Assembly: GCA_036821485.1 (NCBI GenBank)
Contig: DAISJM010000005.1
Span: 52,117-116,116, forward strand
DNA length: 64,000 nucleotides
Origin: DAISJM01 sp036821485
GTDB lineage: Bacteria; Verrucomicrobiota; Kiritimatiellia; CAIQIC01; JAGNIJ01
Reading direction: 5' to 3'
Position 1 is the first letter of the stretch. Every line of letters begins with the position of its first letter. Below the pieces are notes generated by a model. That model had not been told where the DNA came from and searched no databases. It worked only from the letters and a program-made list of their open reading frames with translations. The position numbers and the translations under genes were made by a program. Of this stretch, positions 24,501 to 32,353 are shown piece by piece.

Positions 24501-27014
24501 CACGACGGGGCCTTCATAACTCAGGAACTGCACAACACCGGTTGGATCCTGGACGAGGGCAATCGCATCCGGTCCGTTTTGAAGTCCCTCGATAGGGAAC
24601 CAGACCGCGCCGAATCCGCAGCCTTCGTCATCGATCGTGCCCGAAAGCGAGTTGCTGATGTAGACCGTTCCGTCGCCTCCGTTGTAGGCGTAGATGGAGT
24701 AGAGGCTGAGGTCGACACCGGCGGCGCCCGCGATTTCGACGCCCTCGTTGGTGTCGGTGCTGGCGTTGTCGTAGTGGATTTCGTTGATCCATATCTGACC
24801 GTCGACCAGCACGCGGATGAGCATGGTTTCGCTCTCGATGCCATCGGTATCAGCGGCATAGAAACTGGTGGTGAAGACGCCGACGGGGCTGGCGTTGGTC
24901 CAAACAAAAGAGCCGTATTCGTTGGTCGAGTTGAACGTGGCGCCCGCAGGCAGGTTGCTGGCGGTCAACGTCACCGTATCGCCGTCTGTCGGTGTGGCAA
25001 AGACATCGAATTGCAGCGTGTTGTGGTCGAAGACATTCCGGGTGCCGATGTGCTGGAGCGCCGGCGGGGTCTTTCCGAGGCTGAAGGCCTTCATGATGGC
25101 CATATGGTCGGCGTTCACGGCGGCGGAGTCGTTGGTCAGGATGGGCGCAGGCGGGTTGGTCCAGAGGCGGCTGTCGAAAACGATGCCGTTCACGAAGTTG
25201 CTGCCGCCCACCACGACCGTGGTGTGGTTCGAGTTCAGCGAAGGGCCTGGCAAGACATAATCGAACGGCTTGGTGCGGGTGGAATTGGAGTCCGTGTCGC
25301 CATATTGATCCGCCGGCTTGCGGCTGTCGGAAACAATGTTGGTGAGGACCAGAACGGCTGGATCGGTCCGTGTATTCACGTTGAGGTCGCCGCAGATGAC
25401 GACGTAATCGTTGGAGGGCCAGCCCGCCGCGGCGACGTAGTTGGTGATATAGGATGCTTCCTCAGCGCGGTCGGCATCGGTACCGCTGGCGTAAAGATGG
25501 ACGCAGACCACGTGCAGGTCGCGGTCGCCGGGGATGTCAATGGTCGCCCAGGCAAAATCCCGCGTCGAAACGATGGGGTCTGCCCATTCGCCCGAGGCCT
25601 TGATCGGCCACCGGCTGATAATGCCGTTGGGGATCGGGAAGTAGTTCGTGGCCTGCGGTTCGATGTAGTACGAGAAGTTGGTGCCGAAATTGACGTCCAC
25701 GAAATTGCGGAAACTCACGTTCGTGATGTTCCATTCCTGGATGCCGACGATGTCCGGCTTCAGGCCGCGCATGATCCGGGTCCCGGGGTCGTAGTACTTC
25801 GAGTCGGCGCCCGTCACCAGGTTGGCCGACATGATTGTAATCGCATCGTTGTCGCGGAGATAGCCGGTGAACTGCGAGGGCGAGCCGGCTTTCGCGGCGA
25901 CGAAATTCGTGAGTGTAAGGATGACGGATTCGATCGGTTCGGTCAGGCTGTCGTTGACGACATGGATGGTGGCGATGAGTTGTGTAGGCCCGGTGGCGGT
26001 GAAAACGAGTGTCGTGGGTGACACCGTGTAGTCGCCGTTGGTGCCCCACGTGGCCGTGCCGGCCGCGGTGACCTCGACCGTGGCGCTCGCCGCGCGCGAG
26101 ATGACGACGGATACGGCTTGCGTGATGACGTCTTCGCCGAAAGTCAGTTCGGACAGCAGGAAGCGAATCTGGGGCGGGTCAAGAACGCTGATGACGACCG
26201 CCTGCCATGACGCGCCATCCTTGTCGGCGGCATAGACGAGGCTGGTATAGACGCCGATGGGCATGGCGTTGGTCCATGCAAACGTTCCGCTGCCGTTCGT
26301 GGAACTGAAGGTCGAGCCAGCCGGCGCGTTGCTGACCGACAGGGTGATGGCATCGCCGTCTGTGGGGGTGGCGGACACGCTGAACTGAAGGCTATTGCTG
26401 ACGGTCACTGATTGATTGGGGATGGCCAGAAGCACGGGGGGCACATTCGAGGCCGCGCCGATCGAATCATAATACAACTCGACAAATTCGTAGGAGAAAC
26501 TGCTGCTGTCGGAGTACTCGTTGATGACCAACCCTCCCGTGCCGTCGCCCGCGCCACCGGAGCCGGGCGCGCCTGCTGAACTTGCGGTGACGTACCAGCT
26601 TGTGCTTGAGCCGGCGGGGTAGGTGGCCTTCTTCCGTTGCACGGAACGATTGACCGGATCGATCGTGGACGGTGTCATGGCGTCGATATTCGTGCCGCCC
26701 GCATCGTGCAGCGAGAAACGCTCGGCGCCGTCGATCTTCGGGAACGTGTTCGCGGCGTTGAGGTAGACGACGTTGGTGCTCAGTGTCACGCCCCAGGCGG
26801 ATTCAAACGAAGCCTTTGTCGCATTGCGTCCGATGACGACATAACCGCCGGGGTTCACGATGGTGCTGGCGGGGATGGTGTAGGTTCGGACCGAGTTGGT
26901 CTGGCGGACGACATAGCCACCGATATCCAGGCCCTGCGCGCCTGCAGCAGAAAGGAGAAGACAGACCAACGTCGTCCATCCTCTCCATGAAGTTCTCAAC
27001 CCCGGTCGATACAT
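21567..27014 (-). CDS. giant secreted lamin-tail/Ig-repeat protein with an internal EEP nuclease domain
   Basis: An 1815-residue extracellular protein. The signal peptide is GWTTLVCLLLSAAGAQG. Next come a lamin-tail-like domain (about 30-185), an Ig-like domain (about 190-280), a Calx-beta-like stretch (about 280-390) and an endonuclease/exonuclease/phosphatase domain (about 392-645) with GIQEWN, HLYASG, GDLNVN, FDYVL and ADHMAI. Then six more Ig-like (putative-Ig type) domains and three near-identical lamin-tail units starting WINEIHYDN, or WINELHYDN. It ends with a DLDGDGLPDTWE Ca-binding-like motif and a beta-rich tail. Probable role: cell-surface or secreted DNA/phosphodiester hydrolase with adhesion repeats; this is inferred. 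A TTG 9 nt upstream of the ATG is an alternative start; no clear ribosome site is seen. Confidence 0.85.
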   Translation of the reverse strand: MYRPGLRTSWRGWTTLVCLLLSAAGAQGLDIGGYVVRQTNSVRTYTIPASTIVNPGGYVVIGRNATKASFESAWGVTLSTNVVYLNAANTFPKIDGAERFSLHDAGGTNIDAMTPSTIDPVNRSVQRKKATYPAGSSTSWYVTASSAGAPGSGGAGDGTGGLVINEYSDSSSFSYEFVELYYDSIGAASNVPPVLLAIPNQSVTVSNSLQFSVSATPTDGDAITLSVSNAPAGSTFSSTNGSGTFAWTNAMPIGVYTSLVYAADKDGASWQAVVISVLDPPQIRFLLSELTFGEDVITQAVSVVISRAASATVEVTAAGTATWGTNGDYTVSPTTLVFTATGPTQLIATIHVVNDSLTEPIESVILTLTNFVAAKAGSPSQFTGYLRDNDAITIMSANLVTGADSKYYDPGTRIMRGLKPDIVGIQEWNITNVSFRNFVDVNFGTNFSYYIEPQATNYFPIPNGIISRWPIKASGEWADPIVSTRDFAWATIDIPGDRDLHVVCVHLYASGTDADRAEEASYITNYVAAAGWPSNDYVVICGDLNVNTRTDPAVLVLTNIVSDSRKPADQYGDTDSNSTRTKPFDYVLPGPSLNSNHTTVVVGGSNFVNGIVFDSRLWTNPPAPILTNDSAAVNADHMAIMKAFSLGKTPPALQHIGTRNVFDHNTLQFDVFATPTDGDTVTLTASNLPAGATFNSTNEYGSFVWTNASPVGVFTTSFYAADTDGIESETMLIRVLVDGQIWINEIHYDNASTDTNEGVEIAGAAGVDLSLYSIYAYNGGDGTVYISNSLSGTIDDEGCGFGAVWFPIEGLQNGPDAIALVQDPTGVVQFLSYEGPVVAIDGPAIELSSTDIGVAEAGTEVDRSLQLTGVGTNYTQFAWGGPTNAPSRGSMNSRQVVFPCGEGSNQPPVLSAIGDKSVVQSNLLSFSVAAWDVDSDAITLSISNAPAGSTFGTTNGTGTFTWTTPTPVGVYTCTVYAADKDGTDWEIIRISVLTGTEPPVLQTIGNKSVIESHLLTFDVTATDAEGDPITLTISNAPAGSTFTSTNGNGTFTWANPTPVGVYTSRFYASDIHGVDSEIVRFYVMAPTNLPVMAPFGTAYVKAGGTLTFPVTATDADGDAITLSMSNAPAGASFNSSGASGTFTWTNATPVGVYTARFYAVDNDGAVSQPAILRVLLNGSIWINELHYDNTSTDTNEGVEVAGTAGTDLSLFSLIAYNGADGLQYMSNALAGTIDDEGCGYGAVWVPMTGLQNGPDGVALVELGSNLVQFVSYGATVIASNGPAAGVTAEKLNVAETTTTPVGNSLQLSGVGTSYVQFVWSAATNVASRDTLNASQWIYPCGGTTDQPPFLFLIGNRDVALSNLLTFTVTATEHDGDTVTLTASNLPAGAQFSATGTNGTFTWSNAAPVGIYTSLFYAADKDGADSEAVVLRVLDTATNPPVLQAIGNRSVILNNTLQFSVTATDIDGEPITLSVSNAPAGSTFGTTNGAGTFTWANASPLGAYTSLFWAVGDDGVDWEEIVITVNSAVTSSVWINEIHYDNASTDSNEGVEVAGPAGTDLGAYYLLAYNGGNGAYYASNAISGTIDDEGCGYGALWFAMAGLQNGPSDAVALVHSGQVVQFLSYEGVMTATNGPAAGMTAVDLGVMETGNETNKSLQLRGTGSSYAQFVWAGPTNDMSMGALNAGQFITACSGDLDGDGLPDTWESAYFSGATNATSDADPDNDGFNNYAEYVAGTIPTNGLSFFAIEAGRSNTAAVLQFGSVSNRLYNIYWRTNISLGDWTLFRTNLAGDNSVITISVSNQPASSYYRSRVTFP
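21954..24797 (-). repeat. three long coding repeats (lamin-tail units) in the giant protein
   Basis: Units at about 24797-24324, 23477-22998 and 22421-21954 each encode about 155 residues, from WINEIHYDN through TIDDEGCG, GLQNGP and LQLxGxG to the next Ig-like domain. The copies differ mainly at third codon positions, as expected of old internal duplications. Confidence 0.85.
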
Positions 27015-27092
27015 CTTGAACAACCGATACTTCTTGAGGAATAACGCCTAACCTACACCCGGGGTTCCTGCGTGTTAAACTGCCGGTCTTCG

Positions 27093-27323
27093 TCAGTTAT
27101 TCCACGGACAGGTCCCGGAGGGACACGCCGCTGTCCCGCAGGATCCCGATGCGCACGGCGATGTCCCCGCAACGGGAGCGGTCCCCGCTGCAAACGATGA
27201 GAACTGTTTCACCGGCGCCCCTGCGCCGCACTTCGGACATTTCTTTGCGCCGTCCGAGGCTTTCAGGACGAGCTTCTCGAAGGCGTGCCCACATTTCTTG
27301 CACTGGTATTCGTAAATCGGCAT
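27093..27323 (-). CDS. FmdB-type zinc-ribbon protein
   Basis: A 76-residue protein. MPIYEYQCKKCGHAFE and KKCPKCG form the FmdB/CxxC zinc ribbon. The C-terminal tail is Cys/Ser/Gly-rich (SGSCGTAACPSGTCPW), common in the family. Function unknown; members are often near efflux or amidase genes. Here it is the last gene of the ArsR-headed efflux operon, 12 bp after the DUF2892 gene. Confidence 0.85.
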   Translation of the reverse strand: MPIYEYQCKKCGHAFEKLVLKASDGAKKCPKCGAGAPVKQFSSFAAGTAPVAGTSPCASGSCGTAACPSGTCPWNN

Positions 27324-27335
27324 GGCACAAAATCC

Positions 27336-27554
27336 CTAGTTCGATTTTCCGCCGCAGCACCCTTCGGTGGATTTCAGTCCGAGCTTCTTCAGCAGCATCG
27401 CTGCGGGGCAGAACCCCGTAAACGCCGATTGGATCAGGTTGAAACCCACAAAGGCTGTGAACAGGAGCCAGTAGGGGTTCACCCACACACCCAGCGCCAA
27501 ACTTGCCAGCACGAAGACCCCGGCCACTACGCGCACACCATTATCTACGGTCAT
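27336..27554 (-). CDS. DUF2892 (YgaP-like) small membrane protein
   Basis: A 72-residue inner-membrane protein with two hydrophobic helices (VVAGVFVLASLALG and LLFTAFVGFNLIQSAF), then GFCPAAMLLKKLGL and a Cys-rich C-terminus (CCGGKSN). DUF2892 domains form the membrane part of rhodanese YgaP proteins; here the domain is alone. The FCPA cysteine is conserved in the family. The start at 27,554 has GGAGGTGG upstream; an earlier start 18 nt away is less likely. Part of the efflux operon. Confidence 0.8.
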   Translation of the reverse strand: MTVDNGVRVVAGVFVLASLALGVWVNPYWLLFTAFVGFNLIQSAFTGFCPAAMLLKKLGLKSTEGCCGGKSN

Positions 27555-27576
27555 GATCCACCTCCATTGCATCAGC

Positions 27577-27747
27577 TTACTTGCCCGAGGCGATGAGGAA
27601 GCCCATCAGGCCCCAGATCACCATGGCGATATAGGGATTGCCGGTCAACGGGCACGCGCCCGTCCGGCAGCCGACAAAGCGGTACATCAGCAGGCCGACC
27701 CCCGCGCCTGCCACACCGCCGATAATTGATCTCAACAGCATGCTCAT
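27577..27747 (-). CDS. DUF6132-type small membrane protein
   Basis: A 56-residue protein: two membrane segments (SIIGGVAGAGVGLLMYRFVG and IAMVIWGLMGFLIAS) flank CRTGACPLTGNPY. This matches small DUF6132-like proteins. A good ribosome site (GAGAGGTG) precedes the ATG, and the frame fills the gap between the PII-like and DUF2892 genes, so it is very likely translated. It has the same pattern of paired cysteines as its neighbour. Function unknown; possibly a partner of the DUF2892 protein. Confidence 0.8.
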   Translation of the reverse strand: MSMLLRSIIGGVAGAGVGLLMYRFVGCRTGACPLTGNPYIAMVIWGLMGFLIASGK

Positions 27748-27785
27748 TTTACACCTCTCTCAACATACTCCGGCCGTCAGGTTCT

Positions 27786-28076
27786 TCAAATGGACGACTC
27801 GACCGGCATGACGAAGGCCTTCAAGCCTTCGCTGGGATATAGCTTCGACTGGAACTCCTTCAGGGCGGCCATCAGTTCCGCTGTCTTGTTCTTCTCCACC
27901 ACGGTAAAGATCAGCGTGGACGCACCCGGCCATGTATGGGTTCCCATGTGGCGGCCCGTGGCGCCCGCGCCAAGGACCTGCGGCAGTTCCGTGTACGCGT
28001 GCACCTTGTGCCGGTCGATCAACGTGCGCACTTCCTCCTGCCGCGCTTCCGGACAGATAATCATGACCATGTTCAT
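27786..28076 (-). CDS. PII-like regulatory protein in an efflux operon
   Basis: A 96-residue ferredoxin-fold protein (MNMVMIICPEARQEEVRTLI, then a loop with LGAGATGRHMGTHTWPG, then STLIFTVVEKNKTAELMAAL). It resembles PII-like/DUF3240-type proteins found beside RND heavy-metal pumps. The T-loop tyrosine region of classical GlnB is not conserved. It could sense a metal, a nucleotide or a thiol, with the RND pump as partner. The start at 28,076 has AAGGAGAC; an upstream frame extension runs into the RND gene and is rejected. Confidence 0.7.
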   Translation of the reverse strand: MNMVMIICPEARQEEVRTLIDRHKVHAYTELPQVLGAGATGRHMGTHTWPGASTLIFTVVEKNKTAELMAALKEFQSKLYPSEGLKAFVMPVESSI

Positions 28077-28090
28077 GGATGTCTCCTTTC

Positions 28091-31000
28091 TCAGGCTTCC
28101 GCCGTATTGGGCGCAGTCTTCCCATAGATCAGCGCATAGACCACCGGTATGACCACCAGCGTAAAGACGGTCGATACAAACAAGCCGAAGATGATCGACC
28201 ACGCCAGCCCGCTGAAGATGGGATCAAACGTGATCGGCCACGCGCCGAGCATGGTCGTCCCCGCTGTCAGGAAGATCGGGCGCAGGCGCACCGCGCCCGC
28301 TTCGATGATCGCCTCGCGCAGTGACTGACCTCGCGCCGTCGCGCTTCGGATGAAGTCGATCAGGATGATCGCGTTTCGCTGGACGATACCGCCCAGGGCG
28401 ATCATGCCGATCATCGCCGTCGCGGTGAAGAACACGGGATTGCTGAATCCGCCGACCGGGTGGTTGCTGATCAGGTTGATCAGCCAGAAGCCGGGCATGA
28501 TGCCGATCATCGTCAGCGGGATGGACATCATGATGACCAGCGGCAGCAGGTACGAACCCGTCTCGTAAACCAACAGCACGTAGATGGCCATCAGCGCTGC
28601 GGAGAACGCGATGCCCAAGTCGCGGAACACATCCACGGTGATCTTCCATTCACCCTCGCCGCCCCAGTCGGCTCGCAGGCCTTCGGGCAGAGGGTGCTGC
28701 TTGAACCACTTCTGCAGCGCGAGCACCGCGTAGGCGGGGCCACGCCCGGCCATCTCGGCCGTGACGTAGACTACGCGTTCCTGGTTCTTGTGGAAGATCG
28801 TCTTGTCCACAACGTTTTCCTCGAAGCTTCCCAGCTCGCCCAACTGCACGCTGCCGCCCATGCGGCCTTTGACCTCGAGGGTCTTCAGGAGTTCGACGTT
28901 GGACCGTTTTTCGCGGGGGAGGCGGAGCACGATGGGCAGTTCATTCAGTTCCGCGGGTACGTGCACGGTTCCGGCCGGCATCCCGCTCAGCGCGATTTGC
29001 AGCGTTTGGACGATATCCTCGGTCGAGATGCCGTTCAGCGCGGCCTTCTCGCGGTCGACGCGGAAGAACCACTTCTGTTGGTTGGCTTCCACGGTGTCGT
29101 CGATGTCTACCACGCCGGCTTCCTCGTGCAGGCGCTTCTTCACGATGTCTGCTGCGGCAATCAGTTGACTGTAACTCTGGTGCGGCTGGCCATAGATTTC
29201 TGCGACGACGGTCGACAGGACCGGCGGGCCGGGCGGGACTTCCACGATCTTGAGGTTGGCCCCGTTTCGCGCTGCGAGAGCTTCGAGGTCGTTGCGGAGT
29301 CGCAGCGTGATCGCGTGGCTATCCATCTTGCGCTGCTGGCGCGGCAGCAGGTTCACGCGGACGTCGGCAACATTCGCGCCCTGCCGCAGGTAGTAATGCC
29401 GCACGAGGCCGTTGAAGTCCATGGGCGAGCCGGTGCCCACGGTGGAAGTGAAGTTCACCACTTCCGGCACGGTTCGCAGATACTGCTCTATTTCGCCGAC
29501 GACAGCGTCGGTTTGTTCCAGCGTGGTGCCTGCGGGCATGTCGACCACCACCTGGAACTCGTTCTTGTTGTCGAACGGCAGCATCTTGAGCGGTACCAGC
29601 CCGGTGAGGGCCAGCACGATGGAGATGGCAAACAGTGCCCCCATCACGGCCAGCATGGTCAGGCTCTTGCCGCGCGACCGGACAAGCGGGTCCATGATGC
29701 GGTGATAGATCCGGTATACCGTCGTTGCCGTCACGTCGTACGCAGGCGCGTCGGCGCTGCTTTCCTTGAGGAGCTTGCTCGAGATCCACGGCGTGATGGC
29801 GAAGGCCACGAGCATTGAGCAGATCATCGTCAGCGGTACGTTCAGCGCCATCGGGGCCATGTAGGGGCCCATCATGCCGGAGATGAAGAACATCGGTATG
29901 AACGACACGATGATGGAGAGGGTGGCCAGCATGATGGGGGGCATCACCTCATCCATCGCCAATGTTACAGCCTGCATCCGCGGGTACTTTCGCATGGAGA
30001 GATAGCGCGAGATGTTTTCCACGCTCACGATCGGGTTGTCCACGAGGAGCCCCAGCGCGAGGATCAGCGCAAACAAGGTTACCCGGTTGATCGTATAACC
30101 GAGCATGTAATTGAACAGCAGGGTCAGCGAGTAGGTGATGGGAATGGCGAGTCCCACGATGGCGCCTTCGCGCCAACTCATGCTCAACGCGATCATGCCA
30201 ACCACGGTCAGGATGCCCATCACGAGGTTCATGACGAGGTCGTTGACCTTCTCGTTGGCGGTGGCACCGTAGTTGCGCGTCACGCGGTATTGTATGTCAT
30301 CGGGGATGGCCGACTTGCCCCATTGCTCCATGGCCTGCTCGAGGTCGCGCGCGACCTGCACGGCATTGCTGCCCTTCTTCTTGGCCACGGCAATCGTCAC
30401 GGCGGGGAAGCTGCCTTTCTCGTTCGCGGCCGGCCCAAAACCCAGGCGGGTATAGGTGGCCGTTTCGGCGGCGCCATCTTCCACGGTGGCCACGTCGCGC
30501 AGATACACGGGCCGGCCCTGGTGCGCGCCGACCATCAGGTTGCGGACTTCGTCGACGTTCTGGATGAATGGACCAGCCTCAACTTCAAATGAAGTGTTGC
30601 CCGCGTCGAAGCTGCCGCTGCCGGCTTGCGCGTTGGAGATCTTCAGCGCGCCGGCGATCTCCATCGGCGAGAGGGAGTAGGCCGCAAGCCGCTCATGATC
30701 GAGGTAGACGTGGATGACACGCTTCTCGCCGCCATGCAGCGTGATTCTCGACGTATCCTTCACATGCTGCAATCTGCCCGCCACTTCTTCGGCCACGCGG
30801 TAGAGCGCGTGCGTGTCGGCGGTCTTGCTGTAGAGCGCGATGTTCACAATCGGGACATCGTCGATCTCGATCGGTTTGATCACCCAGCCCGCGATGCCGG
30901 GCGTGGTCTTGTCGATATTCTGGAAGATCTTGTTGTAGAGCTTGATCAGGCTGCTCTCGCGATCCTCGCCGACATAGAAACGGACGGTGACGACCGCCAT

Positions 31001-31282
31001 GCCGGGGCGCGACATGGAGTAGACGTATTCCACTCCGTCGATCTGGTACAGCAGGCGTTCGAGGCGCGAAGAGACCATCTTCTCGACCTCTTCTGCGCTG
31101 CCGCCCGGATACATGACCATGACGTCGGCCAGCGGCACAACGATCTGCGGTTCTTCTTCGCGCGGCGTCATGAACAGCGCCGCGGCACCCGCCGCGAGGC
31201 TGATGATCACGAGGAGGATCGCGAGATTGCCCCGCAGAAACCCCTGGATCAGTGACGAAACAAAACTGTGTTTACCTTCCAT
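28091..31282 (-). CDS. RND efflux permease (HAE1/CusA-like)
   Basis: A 1063-residue inner-membrane proton-driven exporter. It opens with FLRGNLAILLVIISLAAGAAALF and has PREEEPQIVVPLADVMVMYPG (the porter entrance typical of HAE1 types). Twelve membrane segments fall in two clusters (about 340-540 and 860-1050), with LILALGLLVDNPIVSVENI, which carries the proton-relay acid, and IPMFFISGMMGPY. It forms a tripartite pump with the MFP and TolC genes. The substrate is not deducible: HAE1-type sequences export drugs or lipids, but the PII-like and ArsR neighbours suggest metal or reactive sulfur species. It lies 2 bp after the MFP gene. Confidence 0.92.
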   Translation of the reverse strand: MEGKHSFVSSLIQGFLRGNLAILLVIISLAAGAAALFMTPREEEPQIVVPLADVMVMYPGGSAEEVEKMVSSRLERLLYQIDGVEYVYSMSRPGMAVVTVRFYVGEDRESSLIKLYNKIFQNIDKTTPGIAGWVIKPIEIDDVPIVNIALYSKTADTHALYRVAEEVAGRLQHVKDTSRITLHGGEKRVIHVYLDHERLAAYSLSPMEIAGALKISNAQAGSGSFDAGNTSFEVEAGPFIQNVDEVRNLMVGAHQGRPVYLRDVATVEDGAAETATYTRLGFGPAANEKGSFPAVTIAVAKKKGSNAVQVARDLEQAMEQWGKSAIPDDIQYRVTRNYGATANEKVNDLVMNLVMGILTVVGMIALSMSWREGAIVGLAIPITYSLTLLFNYMLGYTINRVTLFALILALGLLVDNPIVSVENISRYLSMRKYPRMQAVTLAMDEVMPPIMLATLSIIVSFIPMFFISGMMGPYMAPMALNVPLTMICSMLVAFAITPWISSKLLKESSADAPAYDVTATTVYRIYHRIMDPLVRSRGKSLTMLAVMGALFAISIVLALTGLVPLKMLPFDNKNEFQVVVDMPAGTTLEQTDAVVGEIEQYLRTVPEVVNFTSTVGTGSPMDFNGLVRHYYLRQGANVADVRVNLLPRQQRKMDSHAITLRLRNDLEALAARNGANLKIVEVPPGPPVLSTVVAEIYGQPHQSYSQLIAAADIVKKRLHEEAGVVDIDDTVEANQQKWFFRVDREKAALNGISTEDIVQTLQIALSGMPAGTVHVPAELNELPIVLRLPREKRSNVELLKTLEVKGRMGGSVQLGELGSFEENVVDKTIFHKNQERVVYVTAEMAGRGPAYAVLALQKWFKQHPLPEGLRADWGGEGEWKITVDVFRDLGIAFSAALMAIYVLLVYETGSYLLPLVIMMSIPLTMIGIMPGFWLINLISNHPVGGFSNPVFFTATAMIGMIALGGIVQRNAIILIDFIRSATARGQSLREAIIEAGAVRLRPIFLTAGTTMLGAWPITFDPIFSGLAWSIIFGLFVSTVFTLVVIPVVYALIYGKTAPNTAEA

Positions 31283-31284
31283 GG

Positions 31285-32337
31285 CTAACCCTCCTTCACA
31301 GGCTGCGCGAGGATCTCGTCGCCATCACTCAAGCCCGAGAGAATCTCGATCCGGTCACCGAACAACGAACCTGTCTTCACTGCCCGGCGCATGACGCGGC
31401 CATCGCGTACCACCTGGACAAGCTCGACTTGGCCGACGTGATAAACCGATGTCGCCGGCACACGGAATCCGTCATGCGGTTCGCCATCGACCCAAATCCG
31501 GCCGAAGGTGCCGGGCAGCAGGTTCTTGCCTTCGCTCTCGAGCCGAACCTTGACGGTCTGGGTGCGGCTGCCGGGGTCTACTTCGCTGACGATTTCGGTG
31601 ATCCGCCCTTGGATGGTTTCGGCGGGCCGTTCCAGCGAGACCTCAACGTCCTGGTTCAGCGTCAGGCGATCCAGCAGGCGCACGGGCACAGCCGCTTCCA
31701 GGCGCATGCGCTTCGGGTCGTAGACCGTCAACAGCACTTGGCCGGGGTTGGCAAGGTCACCGGCTTCGATCCGGCGCTCGGTGACGAGGCCGTCGATGGG
31801 GGAGGTGATTTGCGCATAGGTCAGCATGACCTTGATCCGGTCGACCTGTGCGCGTGCCGAGTTGTACATCGACTCGGCGGCGGTCAGCGCCTGGTCGGTC
31901 GTTGCATTCTTCTCGAAGAGCTGCTTGGTGCGCTGAAACTCGGTTTCTGCCTGCTTGAGTTGCGCTTCGCCCGCGGCGAGCTGCTCGCGGAATTCGCGAT
32001 CATCCAGCGTGACGAGTACCTGACCCTTCTTCACTTCATCGCCGGACGAGACGAGGACTTCATTGATGTAAGCCGGGATGCGCGCGCTGAGGTGAATCTT
32101 CTCCTCCGAGTCGACGGTGCCGACCACAAAGAGCCGCGCGGGGATGGATTCGCGGGCTACCTTGACCGTCTCTGCGCCCGCCGGCATGGCGATGCCCGCC
32201 GAGGCAGCGACGACGCCCGGGGCGACTTTGCGGCTGCATGCGCCGCCAGACCACGCTACGATGACGGCAAGACCGACGATGCCGACAATACCCCGCCAGT
32301 AACTCTTGATTATGTTCAGGATGTTCAGCTTGCTCAT
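31285..32337 (-). CDS. RND periplasmic adaptor (membrane fusion protein)
   Basis: A 350-residue HlyD/AcrA-type adaptor. The N-terminal region has a hydrophobic stretch ending WSGGACS, so it may be a lipoprotein. Then comes a barrel-sandwich/lipoyl half with IPAYINEVLVSSGDEVKKGQVLVTLDD, a helical hairpin (about 130-190: AEAQLKQAETEFQRTKQLFEK), and the second half ASPIDGLVTERRIEAGD. It links the RND pump to TolC across the periplasm. The start at 32,337 has AAGGAGGAG; an upstream extension lies inside the tolC coding sequence and is rejected. Confidence 0.92.
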   Translation of the reverse strand: MSKLNILNIIKSYWRGIVGIVGLAVIVAWSGGACSRKVAPGVVAASAGIAMPAGAETVKVARESIPARLFVVGTVDSEEKIHLSARIPAYINEVLVSSGDEVKKGQVLVTLDDREFREQLAAGEAQLKQAETEFQRTKQLFEKNATTDQALTAAESMYNSARAQVDRIKVMLTYAQITSPIDGLVTERRIEAGDLANPGQVLLTVYDPKRMRLEAAVPVRLLDRLTLNQDVEVSLERPAETIQGRITEIVSEVDPGSRTQTVKVRLESEGKNLLPGTFGRIWVDGEPHDGFRVPATSVYHVGQVELVQVVRDGRVMRRAVKTGSLFGDRIEILSGLSDGDEILAQPVKEG

Positions 32338-32353
32338 GTCTTCTCCTCCTTGC

